Assembly (NCBI GenBank): GCA_963744915.1
Contig: CAVUUY010000006.1
Coordinates: 248,001 to 312,000 of the forward strand
Direction of reading: 5' to 3'
Length of the DNA stretch: 64,000 nucleotides
From: DATAFF01 sp963744915
GTDB lineage: Bacteria; Pseudomonadota; Alphaproteobacteria; Rhizobiales; Aestuariivirgaceae
The position numbers and the translations under genes were made by a program. The notes below the pieces were generated by a model. The model ran no database searches and was not told the DNA's origin. It worked only from the letters and a program-made list of their open reading frames with translations. Of the stretch, positions 7,985 to 16,509 are shown one piece after another; positions within the stretch are counted from its first letter, which is position 1, and every line of letters starts with the position of its first letter.

Positions 7985-9447
7985 TCGAGTTTCGATGGGC
8001 CGGCGTGCTCCGCAGCTGCCGTGTGTCGGCTTTCGCCCTCATGGCGCTCGCCATGACCGGCGGGGTAGCGGGCGCCAACGGCCCGGAATCGGTGGCTGAA
8101 ATCGCAGCCAAGCTGTCGCCGTCCGTCGTCAACATCTCCACCAGCCAGAAGGTGGTCGGCCAGTCGCCGGTGCCGATGCCGGAGCTGCCGCCCGGCTCGC
8201 CCTTCCGCGACTTTTTCGAGGACCTGTTCAAGGACCAGCCGGGCGGCGATCCCGGCGCCCCGGCCCGCAAGGTCAACTCGCTCGGCTCCGGCTTCGTCGT
8301 CGATCCCTCGGGCCTCATCATCACCAACAACCATGTGATCGAGGATGCCGACGAGATCGAGGTCAATCTCGCCGACGGCGCGAAGCTCAAGGCCGAGCTC
8401 AAGGGCCGCGACGGCAAGACCGACCTGGCGGTGCTGCAGGTCAAGCCGCCGCATCCGCTCACCGCGGTGACCTTCGGCGACTCCGATCACATCCGGGTCG
8501 GCGACTGGGTGATGGCGATCGGCAACCCCTTCGGGCTCGGCGGCTCGGTGACGCTGGGCATCGTCTCGGCGCGCAACCGCAACATCAATTCCGGTCCCTA
8601 TGACGATTTCATCCAGACCGACGCCGCCATCAACCGCGGCAATTCGGGAGGCCCGCTCTTCAACATGGCGGGCGAGGTGGTCGGCATCAACACCGCCATC
8701 ATCTCGCCCTCGGGCGGCTCGATCGGCATCGGCTTCTCGATACCCTCCAACACCGCCAAGCGCGTCATCGACCAGCTCGTCGCCTTTGGCGAGACCCGGC
8801 GCGGCTGGCTCGGGGTCAAGATACAGGAAGTGACCGACGATCTGGCGAAGTCGTTGAAGCTCGACCAGGCGCATGGCGCGCTGGTCGCCGACGTGACCCC
8901 GACCGGCCCCGCCGAGAAGGCCGGCATCAAGCCCGGCGACGTGGTGGTGAAGTTCGACAACAAGGACGTCCATGAGATGCGCGACCTGCCGCGCATCGTT
9001 GCCGACACGCCGGTTGGCACGCAGGTTGCCATCGAGGTGCTGCGCAAGGGCGTTCCCATGACCTTCTCGGTCCAGCTCGGGCGGCTGGAGGAGGGCGAGA
9101 AGCTCGTCAATGCCGCGGCCACGCCGGAAGCCACCGAGCCGGCCGCGGAGGTGCTCGGCATGAAGCTGTCGCGCTTGACCGCCGATCTCAGGACCAAGTT
9201 CAAGCTGCCCGATAGCGTCGACGGCGCGGTCGTTGTCGCGGTCGAACCGTCAAGCCCCGCCGCCGACAAGCGCATCGAGCCGGGCGATGTCATCGCCATG
9301 GCCAATGACGAGAAGATTGCCGGCCCCAAGGACGTTCAGAAGCAGATCGATCGGGTCAAGTCGGAAGGCCAGAAGTCGATTCTCGTCGTGGTCAACAAGG
9401 CTTCGCGCCGCGGCGACCCGCATTTCCTGTCACTCAAGCTGGAGTGA
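7981..9447 (+). CDS. degP: Periplasmic serine protease DegP/HtrA (Do family)
   Basis: 488 aa. It is a periplasmic protease/chaperone. An N-terminal signal sequence (about 1-32) is followed by a trypsin-like domain with the full triad: His118 in ITNNHVIE, Asp148 in GKTDLAVLQ and Ser222 in NRGNSGGPL. Two PDZ domains follow, at about 270-360 (GWLGVKIQEV, then AGIKPGDVV) and 395-485 (VVAVEPSSPAADKRIEPGDV). GGAGG lies upstream of the ATG. Being next to hflKC groups membrane and envelope protein quality control. Its 3' end overlaps the end of serB by 18 bp, on the opposite strand. Confidence 0.96.
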   Translation: MIEFRWAGVLRSCRVSAFALMALAMTGGVAGANGPESVAEIAAKLSPSVVNISTSQKVVGQSPVPMPELPPGSPFRDFFEDLFKDQPGGDPGAPARKVNSLGSGFVVDPSGLIITNNHVIEDADEIEVNLADGAKLKAELKGRDGKTDLAVLQVKPPHPLTAVTFGDSDHIRVGDWVMAIGNPFGLGGSVTLGIVSARNRNINSGPYDDFIQTDAAINRGNSGGPLFNMAGEVVGINTAIISPSGGSIGIGFSIPSNTAKRVIDQLVAFGETRRGWLGVKIQEVTDDLAKSLKLDQAHGALVADVTPTGPAEKAGIKPGDVVVKFDNKDVHEMRDLPRIVADTPVGTQVAIEVLRKGVPMTFSVQLGRLEEGEKLVNAAATPEATEPAAEVLGMKLSRLTADLRTKFKLPDSVDGAVVVAVEPSSPAADKRIEPGDVIAMANDEKIAGPKDVQKQIDRVKSEGQKSILVVVNKASRRGDPHFLSLKLE

Positions 9448-10329
9448 CGGCGACAGGAAGGCGCTCCTGCGGTAACCCTGCAGGTAGAGCAGGGCGGTGA
9501 GATCGCCATGATCGATGCGGACGTTTGCGGCATGGCGCACGGCGGGCTTGGCATGAAGCGCAACGCCGATGCCGGCAGCCGCCAGCATCGGGATGTCGTT
9601 GGCGCCGTCGCCGACGGCAATGACGTCGTTCCGGCCGATGCCAAGGCGGGCGGCAAGCTCATCGAGCGCCGCAAGCTTGGCATTGCTGCCGAGAATCGGG
9701 CGCCGCACCGTGCCGGCGAGCCTGCCGTCAGCGATGTCGAGCTCGTTGGCCCTATGCTCGTCGAAGCCAAGCGCTGCCGCGACGCCGGCGGTGAAGGCCG
9801 TGAACCCGCCCGATATCAGGACGGTGTAGCAGCCATTGGCCTCGAGCGTGGCGAGGAGCGTGCGCCCGCCGGCGGCATAATCGAGCCTGGCCATGACCAC
9901 CCCGATGCTGCTTGCCGGCAGCCCCTTCAGCAAGGCCACGCGCCGGATCAGCAATTCCTCGAACGGGATCTCGCCCCGCATCGCCGCGAGGGTCACATCC
10001 CTGACCTCGTCCGAGACGCCGGCCAGCTGCGCCAGCTCGTCGACGCATTCCTGCCGGATCATCGTCGAGTCCATGTCGGCGAGCAGCAGCCGCTTGCGGC
10101 GGCCCGCGGCATCGACCAGGGCGACATCGATCGGCCGCGGCGCCAGCGTCCCCCGCAGCTCCTCCTCGCGCATGGCCGGCACCAGGCCTTCGAGGACGAA
10201 CTCGCAGGCTTCCGCCTCGGCCAGCCAGACCGGCGCGCCGAAGCCCGCTTGCTCGAGGATGGCGAGCGCCTCGCCGTCAATGGCGCGTGAGCCGGGCGCA
10301 GCGATGAGGACGAGGACGGTGCCTGCCAT
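9430..10329 (-). CDS. serB: Phosphoserine phosphatase SerB
   Basis: 299 aa, HAD superfamily; the last step of serine synthesis. Motif I is DMDSTMI, with the nucleophile and acid Asp. Motif II Ser/Thr lies in LISGGFTAF, motif III Lys in LGSNAKLAALDEL and motif IV in VGDGANDIPML. The N-terminal 80 residues form the usual ACT-like region. ATG at 10329 is chosen because homology begins at MAGTVLVLI. That ATG overlaps the ATG of miaA on the other strand. Confidence 0.95.
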   Translation of the reverse strand: MAGTVLVLIAAPGSRAIDGEALAILEQAGFGAPVWLAEAEACEFVLEGLVPAMREEELRGTLAPRPIDVALVDAAGRRKRLLLADMDSTMIRQECVDELAQLAGVSDEVRDVTLAAMRGEIPFEELLIRRVALLKGLPASSIGVVMARLDYAAGGRTLLATLEANGCYTVLISGGFTAFTAGVAAALGFDEHRANELDIADGRLAGTVRRPILGSNAKLAALDELAARLGIGRNDVIAVGDGANDIPMLAAAGIGVALHAKPAVRHAANVRIDHGDLTALLYLQGYRRSAFLSPSLQLE

Positions 10330-11302
10330 GGCGACGACGGGATCGGCCTTGCTTGGAGAAAATCCTGCGGTGCTTATCGCAGGGCCGACCGCCAGCGGCA
10401 AGTCGCGCGCCGCGCTGGCCATCGCCCGGGCCTTCGGCGGCATCGTCATCAATGCCGACGCCATGCAATGCTATCGCGAGCTTGGCATCCTCACCGCCCG
10501 CCCGTCCGAGGCGGAGGAGCGGGAGGTGCCGCATCGCCTCTATGGTCATCGCAGCGCCCGCGAGCCCTGGTCGGCCGGGATCTTTGCCGCCGAAGCCGCC
10601 GCCCAGATCACGGCCGCGTGGCAGCGACAGGCCCTGCCGGTGATCACCGGCGGAACCGGCCTCTATCTGCGGGTGCTGGAGCACGGGCTCACGCCGTTTC
10701 CGCCCATCCCGCCCGAGATCCGCCAGCGCTGGCGCGAGGCGCTGCGGCGGGACGGCGTCGTTGCCCTTCATTCCCGCCTGACGCCGGAGGATCGCCAGGC
10801 CATCCGCCCGAGCGATCCGCAACGGGTGCTGCGCGCGCTCGAGGTTGCCGAGGTCACCGGCGAGCCGTTCTCGGTGCATCATGCCCGTCATGCGGCCTCG
10901 GGGATTCTCCTCGGTGCGAGCCTCCTGCGCCTCGCCATCGTTCCCGACCGCGCCCGCCTCTATGACCGGATCGACCGGCGCGCCGCCGGCATGATCGCCG
11001 CCGGCGGCCTCGGCGAGGTGCGGCAACTCCTCGCACTCGATCTCGATCCGGCGCTGCCGGCCATGCGGGCGGTCGGCGTCGAGCCCCTGGCGGCGCATCT
11101 TGCCGGCGCCATCGACCGGGATGAGGCGCTGGCCCGGATGCAGCAACACAGCCGCAATCTCGCCAAGCGCCAGCTGACCTGGATCCGCGGCCAGATGTCC
11201 GATTTTTTGCAGGTTTCGACCGCCGAGGCGGCTGTCGATGCGGCCGGCCGGGCGCTCGGGGCCGGCGTGCCGGCGCTTGACGAGAGCCTCCCCAGAGGTT
11301 AA
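10328..11302 (+). CDS. miaA: tRNA dimethylallyltransferase MiaA
   Basis: 324 aa. It adds an isopentenyl group to A37 of tRNAs reading UNN codons. The P-loop GPTASGKSRAALAIA lies near the N-terminus, followed by INADAMQCYRELGILTARPS with its Asp/Gln substrate contacts, HRLYGH, the TGGTGLYL motif (VITGGTGLYLRVL) and RNLAKRQLTWIRGQ near the end. The start at 10328 gives the standard N-terminus; the frame extends upstream without family similarity. It ends 10 bp before the ilv leader peptide. Confidence 0.96.
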   Translation: MATTGSALLGENPAVLIAGPTASGKSRAALAIARAFGGIVINADAMQCYRELGILTARPSEAEEREVPHRLYGHRSAREPWSAGIFAAEAAAQITAAWQRQALPVITGGTGLYLRVLEHGLTPFPPIPPEIRQRWREALRRDGVVALHSRLTPEDRQAIRPSDPQRVLRALEVAEVTGEPFSVHHARHAASGILLGASLLRLAIVPDRARLYDRIDRRAAGMIAAGGLGEVRQLLALDLDPALPAMRAVGVEPLAAHLAGAIDRDEALARMQQHSRNLAKRQLTWIRGQMSDFLQVSTAEAAVDAAGRALGAGVPALDESLPRG

Positions 11303-11312
11303 GGATCGCCCC

Positions 11313-11363
11313 ATGATCAGGATTCTCCTTATTGTAGGACCGCGCACCGCGGGGGTGGCATAA
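11313..11363 (+). CDS. ilv operon leader peptide MIRILLIVGPRTAGVA
   Basis: A 16-codon frame rich in branched-chain residues (two Ile next to Leu-Leu, then Ile-Val, and a later Val). It lies 83 bp before ilvB and 30 bp before a terminator hairpin. This is the arrangement of a translation-controlled attenuator: when charged Ile, Leu or Val tRNA is scarce, the ribosome stalls and the terminator does not form. It is too short for standard gene calling; the call rests on composition and position. Confidence 0.75.
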   Translation: MIRILLIVGPRTAGVA

Positions 11364-11392
11364 GCCGCCCCGCCTGGAGTGGTGCGCGAAAC

Positions 11393-11415
11393 AAGGCCCG
11401 TCAGCGGGCCTTTTT
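11393..11415 (+). terminator. Attenuator terminator before ilvB
   Basis: AAGGCCCG (11393-11400), loop TCAG, then CGGGCCTT (11405-11412), with a T run continuing to 11415. It is a perfect 8-bp GC-rich stem with a U tract, placed between the leader peptide and ilvB. Either it ends miaA transcripts or it works as the ilv attenuator; the leader peptide favours the second. Confidence 0.8.
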
Positions 11416-11445
11416 CATTTTCAAGGGTCGGCTTGGAAGGCTGAG

Positions 11446-13251
11446 ATGAAACGTGAGAATGGGAACAGCGGCATGAGCGGCGAAGCGGAAGAATTGATGA
11501 CCGGCGCGGAGATCGTGCTGAGGGCGCTCGCCGACCAGGGCGTGAGGCATATCTTCGGCTATCCGGGCGGCGCCGTGCTCCCGATCTATGACGAACTGTT
11601 CCAGCAGGACCAGGTGCGCCACATACTGGTGCGCCACGAGCAGGGCGCCACCCACATGGCCGAGGGCTATGCCCGCTCGACCGGCAAATGCGGCGTCGTC
11701 CTCGTCACCTCCGGTCCCGGCGCCACCAATGCCGTCACCGGCCTGACCGATGCGCTGATGGACTCGATCCCGATGGTCTGCATCACCGGCCAGGTGCCGA
11801 CCCATCTGATCGGCAACGACGCCTTCCAGGAATGCGACACGATCGGCATCACGCGGCCCTGCACCAAGCACAATTACCTGGTCAAGAACGTCAACGACCT
11901 GGCCCGTGTCCTGCATGAGGCCTTCCATGTGGCGATGCACGGCCGGCCGGGCCCGGTCGTGGTCGACGTTCCGAAGGACGTCCAGTTCGCCAGAGGCCGC
12001 TATATCGGCCCGGCCAATATCGAGCACAAGACCTATCGCCCGCGGGTCAAGGGCGACCCGCTCGCCATCGAGGCGGCGGTGGCGCTGCTGCTGCAGGCCA
12101 GGCGGCCGCTGCTCTATACCGGCGGCGGCGTCGTCAATTCCGGCCCCGAGGCGTCGCGGCTGCTGCGCGAGCTGGTCGAGCTGACCGGGTTCCCGATCAC
12201 CTCGACCCTGATGGGGCTCGGGGCCTATCCCGCATCCGGGCCGAGCTGGCTCGGCATGCTGGGCATGCACGGCACATACGAGGCGAACCTCGCCATGCAT
12301 GGCTGCGACGTGATGCTGTGCATCGGCGCGCGTTTCGACGACCGCATCACCGGCCGGCTCGATGCCTTCTCGCCCGGTTCGAAGAAGATCCACATCGACA
12401 TCGATCCCTCCTCGATCAACAAGAATGTGCGGGTCGACATTCCGATCGTCGGCGACTGCGCCAATGTCATTGCCGACATGCTGGCGCTGATGCGCGAGCG
12501 CAACGCCTGGCCCGATCGGCACAAGATCGAGGATTGGTGGAGAGAGATCGCCCGCTGGCGCCGGCGCGACTGCCTGCGCTACCGGCCGAACGACGACGTC
12601 ATCATGCCACAATACGCCCTCGAGCGGCTCTATGCCCTGACCCGCGGCTATGACACCTACGTCACCACCGAGGTCGGCCAGCACCAGATGTGGGCCGCCC
12701 AGTTCTTCCGCTTCGAGGAGCCGAACCGCTGGATGACGTCGGGCGGGCTCGGCACGATGGGCTACGGCCTGCCGGCGGCGATCGGCGTCCAGGTGGCGCA
12801 CCCGCAAGCGCTGGTCGTCGACGTTGCCGGCGATGCCTCGGTGCAGATGACCATGCAGGAGATGTCGACGGCGGTGCAATACCGCCTGCCGGTCAAGATC
12901 TTCATCCTCAACAATCAATATATGGGCATGGTCCGCCAGTGGCAGCAGCTGCTCCATGGCAACCGCCTGTCGGAAAGCTATTCCGAGGCGCTGCCCGATT
13001 TCGTCAAGCTGGCGGAGGCCTTCGGCTGCCACGGCATCCGCTGCTCCAAGCCGGGCGAGCTCGACCAGGCGATACGCGAGATGATCGAGGTCAAGGCGCC
13101 GGTGCTGTTCGACTGCCGCGTCGCCAATCTCGCCAACTGCTTCCCGATGATCCCCTCCGGCAAGGCGCATCACGAGATGCTGCTCGGCGAGGACGTCCCG
13201 GAGGCCGAGATCGAGCAGGCGATCGGTGCCGAAGGCAAGGTCCTGGTGTAG
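11446..13251 (+). CDS. ilvB: Acetolactate synthase, catalytic subunit
   Basis: 601 aa ThDP enzyme for the first common step of Ile, Val and Leu synthesis. The N-terminal PYR domain has the catalytic Glu in RHEQGATHMAEGYAR. The middle domain binds FAD. The C-terminal PP domain has the ThDP/Mg motif GDASVQMT followed about 27 residues later by LNNQYMGM. GGAAGG precedes the ATG; an internal ATG ten codons on (MSGEAEEL) is an alternative. It is expressed with ilvN, whose start lies 10 bp downstream, and is probably controlled by the leader just upstream. Confidence 0.97.
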   Translation: MKRENGNSGMSGEAEELMTGAEIVLRALADQGVRHIFGYPGGAVLPIYDELFQQDQVRHILVRHEQGATHMAEGYARSTGKCGVVLVTSGPGATNAVTGLTDALMDSIPMVCITGQVPTHLIGNDAFQECDTIGITRPCTKHNYLVKNVNDLARVLHEAFHVAMHGRPGPVVVDVPKDVQFARGRYIGPANIEHKTYRPRVKGDPLAIEAAVALLLQARRPLLYTGGGVVNSGPEASRLLRELVELTGFPITSTLMGLGAYPASGPSWLGMLGMHGTYEANLAMHGCDVMLCIGARFDDRITGRLDAFSPGSKKIHIDIDPSSINKNVRVDIPIVGDCANVIADMLALMRERNAWPDRHKIEDWWREIARWRRRDCLRYRPNDDVIMPQYALERLYALTRGYDTYVTTEVGQHQMWAAQFFRFEEPNRWMTSGGLGTMGYGLPAAIGVQVAHPQALVVDVAGDASVQMTMQEMSTAVQYRLPVKIFILNNQYMGMVRQWQQLLHGNRLSESYSEALPDFVKLAEAFGCHGIRCSKPGELDQAIREMIEVKAPVLFDCRVANLANCFPMIPSGKAHHEMLLGEDVPEAEIEQAIGAEGKVLV

Positions 13252-13261
13252 GGGTGGTGTC

Positions 13262-13825
13262 ATGAGCAAACCCGCGATCGACCCGCCGGCATCGGCCTAT
13301 TTCCTCGAGGACCGCAAGGATCCGATCGAGGCCCACACCCTCTCCATCGTCGTCGACAACGAGCCGGGCGTGCTGGCGCGCGTCATCGGCCTGTTCTCCG
13401 GACGTGGCTACAACATCGAATCGCTCACCGTGTCGGAGACCGAGCACGAGGCGCATGTGTCGCGCATCACCATCGTCACCCGTGGCACCCCGATGGTGCT
13501 GCAGCAGATCAAGAGCCAGCTCGAGCGGCTGGTCCCCGTCCATTCCGTGGCCGACCTGACGGTGACCGGCAATGCCATCGAGCGCGAGCTGGCGCTGGTC
13601 AAGGTGGCGGGAATCGGCGAGCACCGGGTCGAGGCGCTGCGGCTCGCCGACGCCTTCCGCGCCCATGTTGTCGACGCCACCAACCGGTCCTTCGTGTTCG
13701 AGCTGACCGGCAAGACCGGCAAGATCGAGCAGTTCATTGCGCTGATGCAGCCGCTTGGCCTGGTCGAAGTGGTTCGCACCGGCATTGCCGCCATATCGCG
13801 CGGCGTCGAGCGCTTGCGGGTGTGA
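13262..13825 (+). CDS. ilvN: Acetolactate synthase, regulatory subunit
   Basis: 187 aa. It carries an N-terminal ACT domain (HTLSIVVDNEPGVLARVIGL, then FSGRGYNIESLTV), which binds valine for feedback inhibition, and the ALS-small C-terminal domain (VVDATNRSFVFELTGK, LVEVVRTG). The start MSKPAIDPP at 13262 is 10 bp after ilvB; an in-frame ATG at 13226 would overlap ilvB and adds no homology. Often named ilvH in related genomes. Confidence 0.96.
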   Translation: MSKPAIDPPASAYFLEDRKDPIEAHTLSIVVDNEPGVLARVIGLFSGRGYNIESLTVSETEHEAHVSRITIVTRGTPMVLQQIKSQLERLVPVHSVADLTVTGNAIERELALVKVAGIGEHRVEALRLADAFRAHVVDATNRSFVFELTGKTGKIEQFIALMQPLGLVEVVRTGIAAISRGVERLRV

Positions 13826-13826
13826 C

Positions 13827-14561
13827 ATGGCGACGGCGCTTTCGGTCAACGTCAATGCCATCGCGCTCCTGCGCAACCGGCGCAACCTGCCGTGGCCGTC
13901 GGTCGAGGCAATCGCCCGCATCGCACTGGAAGCCGGCGCGCATGGCATCACCGTTCATCCCCGTCCCGACGAGCGTCATATCCGCCGCTTGGATGTGCCG
14001 GTGCTCGCCAGTCTGGTGCGCCAGTTTCCCGGCGCCGAATTCAATATCGAGGGCAATCCCGATGCCCGCTTCATCGAGCTTGTCGAGAGCGTCAGGCCGG
14101 ATCAGGTGACGCTGGTGCCGGACGACGTCCGCCAGGCGACCTCCGACCACGGATTCGACATCGCCGCCCATCGCTCGTTCCTGAGCGGCGTCATCGCCCG
14201 CCTGCGCGCCGGCGGCATGCGCGTCTCGGTCTTCGTCGAGGCCGAGCGCGAACGCGCCGGCGAGGCCCGCGCCGTCGGGGCGGACCGGATCGAGATCTAT
14301 ACCGGCCCCTATGGGGGCGCTGTCGATCCCCTCGTGCGCGCCTTCGAGCTCGACAAGATCGTCGCCACCGGCGAGGCCGCCCGGGACGCCGGGATCGGCC
14401 TCAATGCCGGCCATGACCTGACCCTCGTCAATCTGCCGCCGCTCGTTGCGCGGCTGCCCAATCTCGCCGAGGTCTCGATCGGGCACGCGCTCACCGCCGA
14501 TGCCCTGATCCACGGCATGGCCGAAACCGTTCGGCTCTACCGGGAGGCATGCGGGAACTGA
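13827..14561 (+). CDS. pdxJ: Pyridoxine 5'-phosphate synthase PdxJ
   Basis: 244 aa TIM-barrel enzyme. It condenses 1-deoxyxylulose 5-phosphate with 3-amino-2-oxopropyl phosphate to make vitamin B6. Signatures: LSVNVNAIALLRNRR at the N-terminus, the His/Arg loop ITVHPRPDERHI, the Glu in EFNIEGNP and the closing NAGHDLTLVNL. It starts 1 bp after ilvN, so it is probably translated from the ilv transcript. The frame is open farther upstream inside ilvN, but the family N-terminus begins at 13827. Confidence 0.96.
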   Translation: MATALSVNVNAIALLRNRRNLPWPSVEAIARIALEAGAHGITVHPRPDERHIRRLDVPVLASLVRQFPGAEFNIEGNPDARFIELVESVRPDQVTLVPDDVRQATSDHGFDIAAHRSFLSGVIARLRAGGMRVSVFVEAERERAGEARAVGADRIEIYTGPYGGAVDPLVRAFELDKIVATGEAARDAGIGLNAGHDLTLVNLPPLVARLPNLAEVSIGHALTADALIHGMAETVRLYREACGN

Positions 14562-14625
14562 CCTTGCGCCGACGGGCGCGGGGATGGTCTAACAAGCTCT
14601 TCGCCAAATGGGAGGTCGTCCAGCG

Positions 14626-15645
14626 ATGCGCGTTTATTATGATCGAGATGCCGACGTCAATCTGATCAAAGCTCGGAACGTGTGCATCGTCGGCTATGGC
14701 AGCCAGGGTCGCGCGCATGCGCTGAACCTCAAGGATTCCGGGGTCAAGGACGTCGTCGTGGGGCTTCGTTCCGGCTCGCAATCGGCCAAGAAGGCGGAGG
14801 CCGACGGCTTTCGCGTCCTGGCCGTCTCCGACGCCGCAAAATCAGCCGATCTCATGATGATGTGCACTCCCGACGAGCTTCAGGCCGACATCTGGCGCAA
14901 CGAGATCGACGGTCAGATCAGGGATGGCTCGGCCATCGCCTTCGCCCATGGCCTCAACGTCCATTTCAATCTGATCGAGCCGCGCCAGAGCCTCGATGTG
15001 GTGATGATCGCCCCCAAGGGCCCGGGTCACACCGTGCGCAGCGAGTACCAGCGCGGCGGCGGCGTGCCCTGCCTGATCGCCATTCACCAGGACGCCTCGG
15101 GCAATGCGCATGATCTGGCGCTGTCCTATGCCTCGGCGATTGGCGGCGGCCGCTCGGGCGTCATCGAGACGACCTTCAAGGAGGAATGCGAGACCGATCT
15201 ATTCGGCGAGCAGACGGTGCTGTGCGGCGGCCTGGTCGAGCTGATCCGGGCCGGCTACGAGACCTTGGTCGAGGCCGGCTACGCCCCCGAAATGGCCTAT
15301 TTCGAATGCCTCCACGAGGTCAAGCTGATCGTCGACCTGATCTATGAAGGCGGCATCGCCAACATGAATTATTCGATCTCCAACACGGCCGAATATGGCG
15401 AATACACCGTCGGCCCGCGCATCATCACCGATGCGACAAGGGCCGAGATGCGCCGCATCCTCAAGGATATCCAGACCGGCAAGTTCACCAGCGACTGGAT
15501 CCGCGAATGCCGGGCCGGCCAGCCGATGTTCAAGGCGACGCGGCGGGTCAACGATGCCCATCCGATCGAAGCAGTCGGCGCCCGCTTGCGCGAGATGATG
15601 CCGTGGATTGCCAAGAACAAGCTGGTCGATCGGGCGCGGAACTAG
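14626..15645 (+). CDS. ilvC: Ketol-acid reductoisomerase IlvC (class I)
   Basis: 339 aa, class I length. It isomerises and reduces acetolactate to dihydroxyisovalerate with NADPH and Mg. The cofactor motif is GYGSQGRAHALNL near residue 25, with Arg/Ser-rich GLRSGSQSAKKA for the NADPH phosphate. The metal-binding domain contains ETDLFGEQTVLCGG and YFECLHEVKLIVDL. The Shine-Dalgarno GGGAGG precedes ATG 14626. It completes the first two steps of the pathway next to ilvBN. Confidence 0.97.
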   Translation: MRVYYDRDADVNLIKARNVCIVGYGSQGRAHALNLKDSGVKDVVVGLRSGSQSAKKAEADGFRVLAVSDAAKSADLMMMCTPDELQADIWRNEIDGQIRDGSAIAFAHGLNVHFNLIEPRQSLDVVMIAPKGPGHTVRSEYQRGGGVPCLIAIHQDASGNAHDLALSYASAIGGGRSGVIETTFKEECETDLFGEQTVLCGGLVELIRAGYETLVEAGYAPEMAYFECLHEVKLIVDLIYEGGIANMNYSISNTAEYGEYTVGPRIITDATRAEMRRILKDIQTGKFTSDWIRECRAGQPMFKATRRVNDAHPIEAVGARLREMMPWIAKNKLVDRARN

Positions 15646-15673
15646 TGAGCGGGTAGGCAATGGGCAGTAGGCA

Positions 15674-15746
15674 AGTAGTGAGTGGTGAGTGGTGAATAGT
15701 GAGTGGGCAGGTGGGCGGTGATCTTGTCTACTCACTCCTCACTACT
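15674..15746. repeat. Imperfect inverted repeat of GTGAGT-type units
   Basis: Left arm AGTAGTGAGTGGTGAGT (15674-15690) matches the reverse complement of the right arm ACTCACTCCTCACTACT (15730-15746) at 15 of 17 positions, with a 39-nt loop. The left side also repeats the unit GTGAGTG/GTGAATA in tandem. It fills the gap between converging ilvC and the S24 gene, so a two-way terminator or transcript-end hairpin is possible. There is no U tract. Confidence 0.6.
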
Positions 15747-15751
15747 CACCC

Positions 15752-16381
15752 CTATTGACTTGCCCAGACGATCCGCGCGATCCACGCCAACTCGCCGATG
15801 CCGAGCGAGACCGGGGGCTCGTTCGGGCTGAAGGCGTTGAACTCGATCGTCCTTGCCGTCTGGCGCGCCAGCACCTTGGCGAGCACCTCGCCGGCCTTGG
15901 TCCTCACCACGACCCGATCGCCGCGCCGGGCCTGCGAGTTCGGCGACACGATGATCGTGTCGCCGTCGCGATAGACCGGCAGCATGCCGTCGCCGGAGAT
16001 CTCGAGAGCGAAGGCGCAGGCATCGTTTACCTTGGGAAAGGCGATCTGCTCCCAGCCCGTCCCGGTCGGCGCGCCGCCATCGTCGAAGAGCCCGGCCTCG
16101 CCGGCTTTGGCGAAACCGATGAGCGGGATCGATTCGGCCGGCCGCTCCGACCTGCCGTTCACCAGCAGCACGAAGTCGTGGAACGGCGTGCGCGTCGCAT
16201 CGAGAATGCGCGACAGGCTCTCCGTAGTCGGCCATCGCATATGGCCGGCCGAGGACAAACGCTTCGATTTGTTGAAGGTGGTGGCGTCCAGCCCGGCGCG
16301 TTTGGCCAGTCCCGAAGTCGAGAGGCTATTGCGCGCAGCAAGTGCATCGATGGCATCCCACATCTGTTTATGCGAGAACAT
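15752..16381 (-). CDS. HTH/S24 (LexA/C1-type) regulator lacking the protease serine
   Basis: 209 aa. The N-terminal helix-turn-helix (about 5-65, with LSTSGLAKRAGLDATTFNKS as the core) is followed by an S24/LexA-like dimerisation domain (about 95-209). The segment ISGDGMLPVYRDGD is the place where LexA-type proteins have the catalytic Ser (GDSM); here it is Gly. The conserved Lys region GEVLAKVL is kept. It should therefore bind DNA and dimerise but not cleave itself. GAGG precedes the ATG. Divergent from pyrD; the 128-bp gap probably holds its own operator. Confidence 0.8.
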   Translation of the reverse strand: MFSHKQMWDAIDALAARNSLSTSGLAKRAGLDATTFNKSKRLSSAGHMRWPTTESLSRILDATRTPFHDFVLLVNGRSERPAESIPLIGFAKAGEAGLFDDGGAPTGTGWEQIAFPKVNDACAFALEISGDGMLPVYRDGDTIIVSPNSQARRGDRVVVRTKAGEVLAKVLARQTARTIEFNAFSPNEPPVSLGIGELAWIARIVWASQ

Positions 16382-16509
16382 TCGGGCCTCGACTAGGACA
16401 TTGTGTCATAAGCGTTGTTAAATTAGGAAAATTGTACCATGAACGGTTCCTGCACGCAAGCCGAGCGAAAGCCTCGTTGCAGCCAAAAAAGGCTGCCAGA
16501 CCCCGCCGC

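Noticed and set aside
11401..13269. 622-codon open frame on the minus strand
   Set aside because: Antisense to ilvB, which is fully supported by ThDP motifs; the minus frame shows no motif and a shadow composition.
15646..15751. Possible CRISPR or minisatellite array
   Set aside because: Units are 7-10 bp, degenerate, and partly in inverted orientation; there are no spacers and no cas genes.
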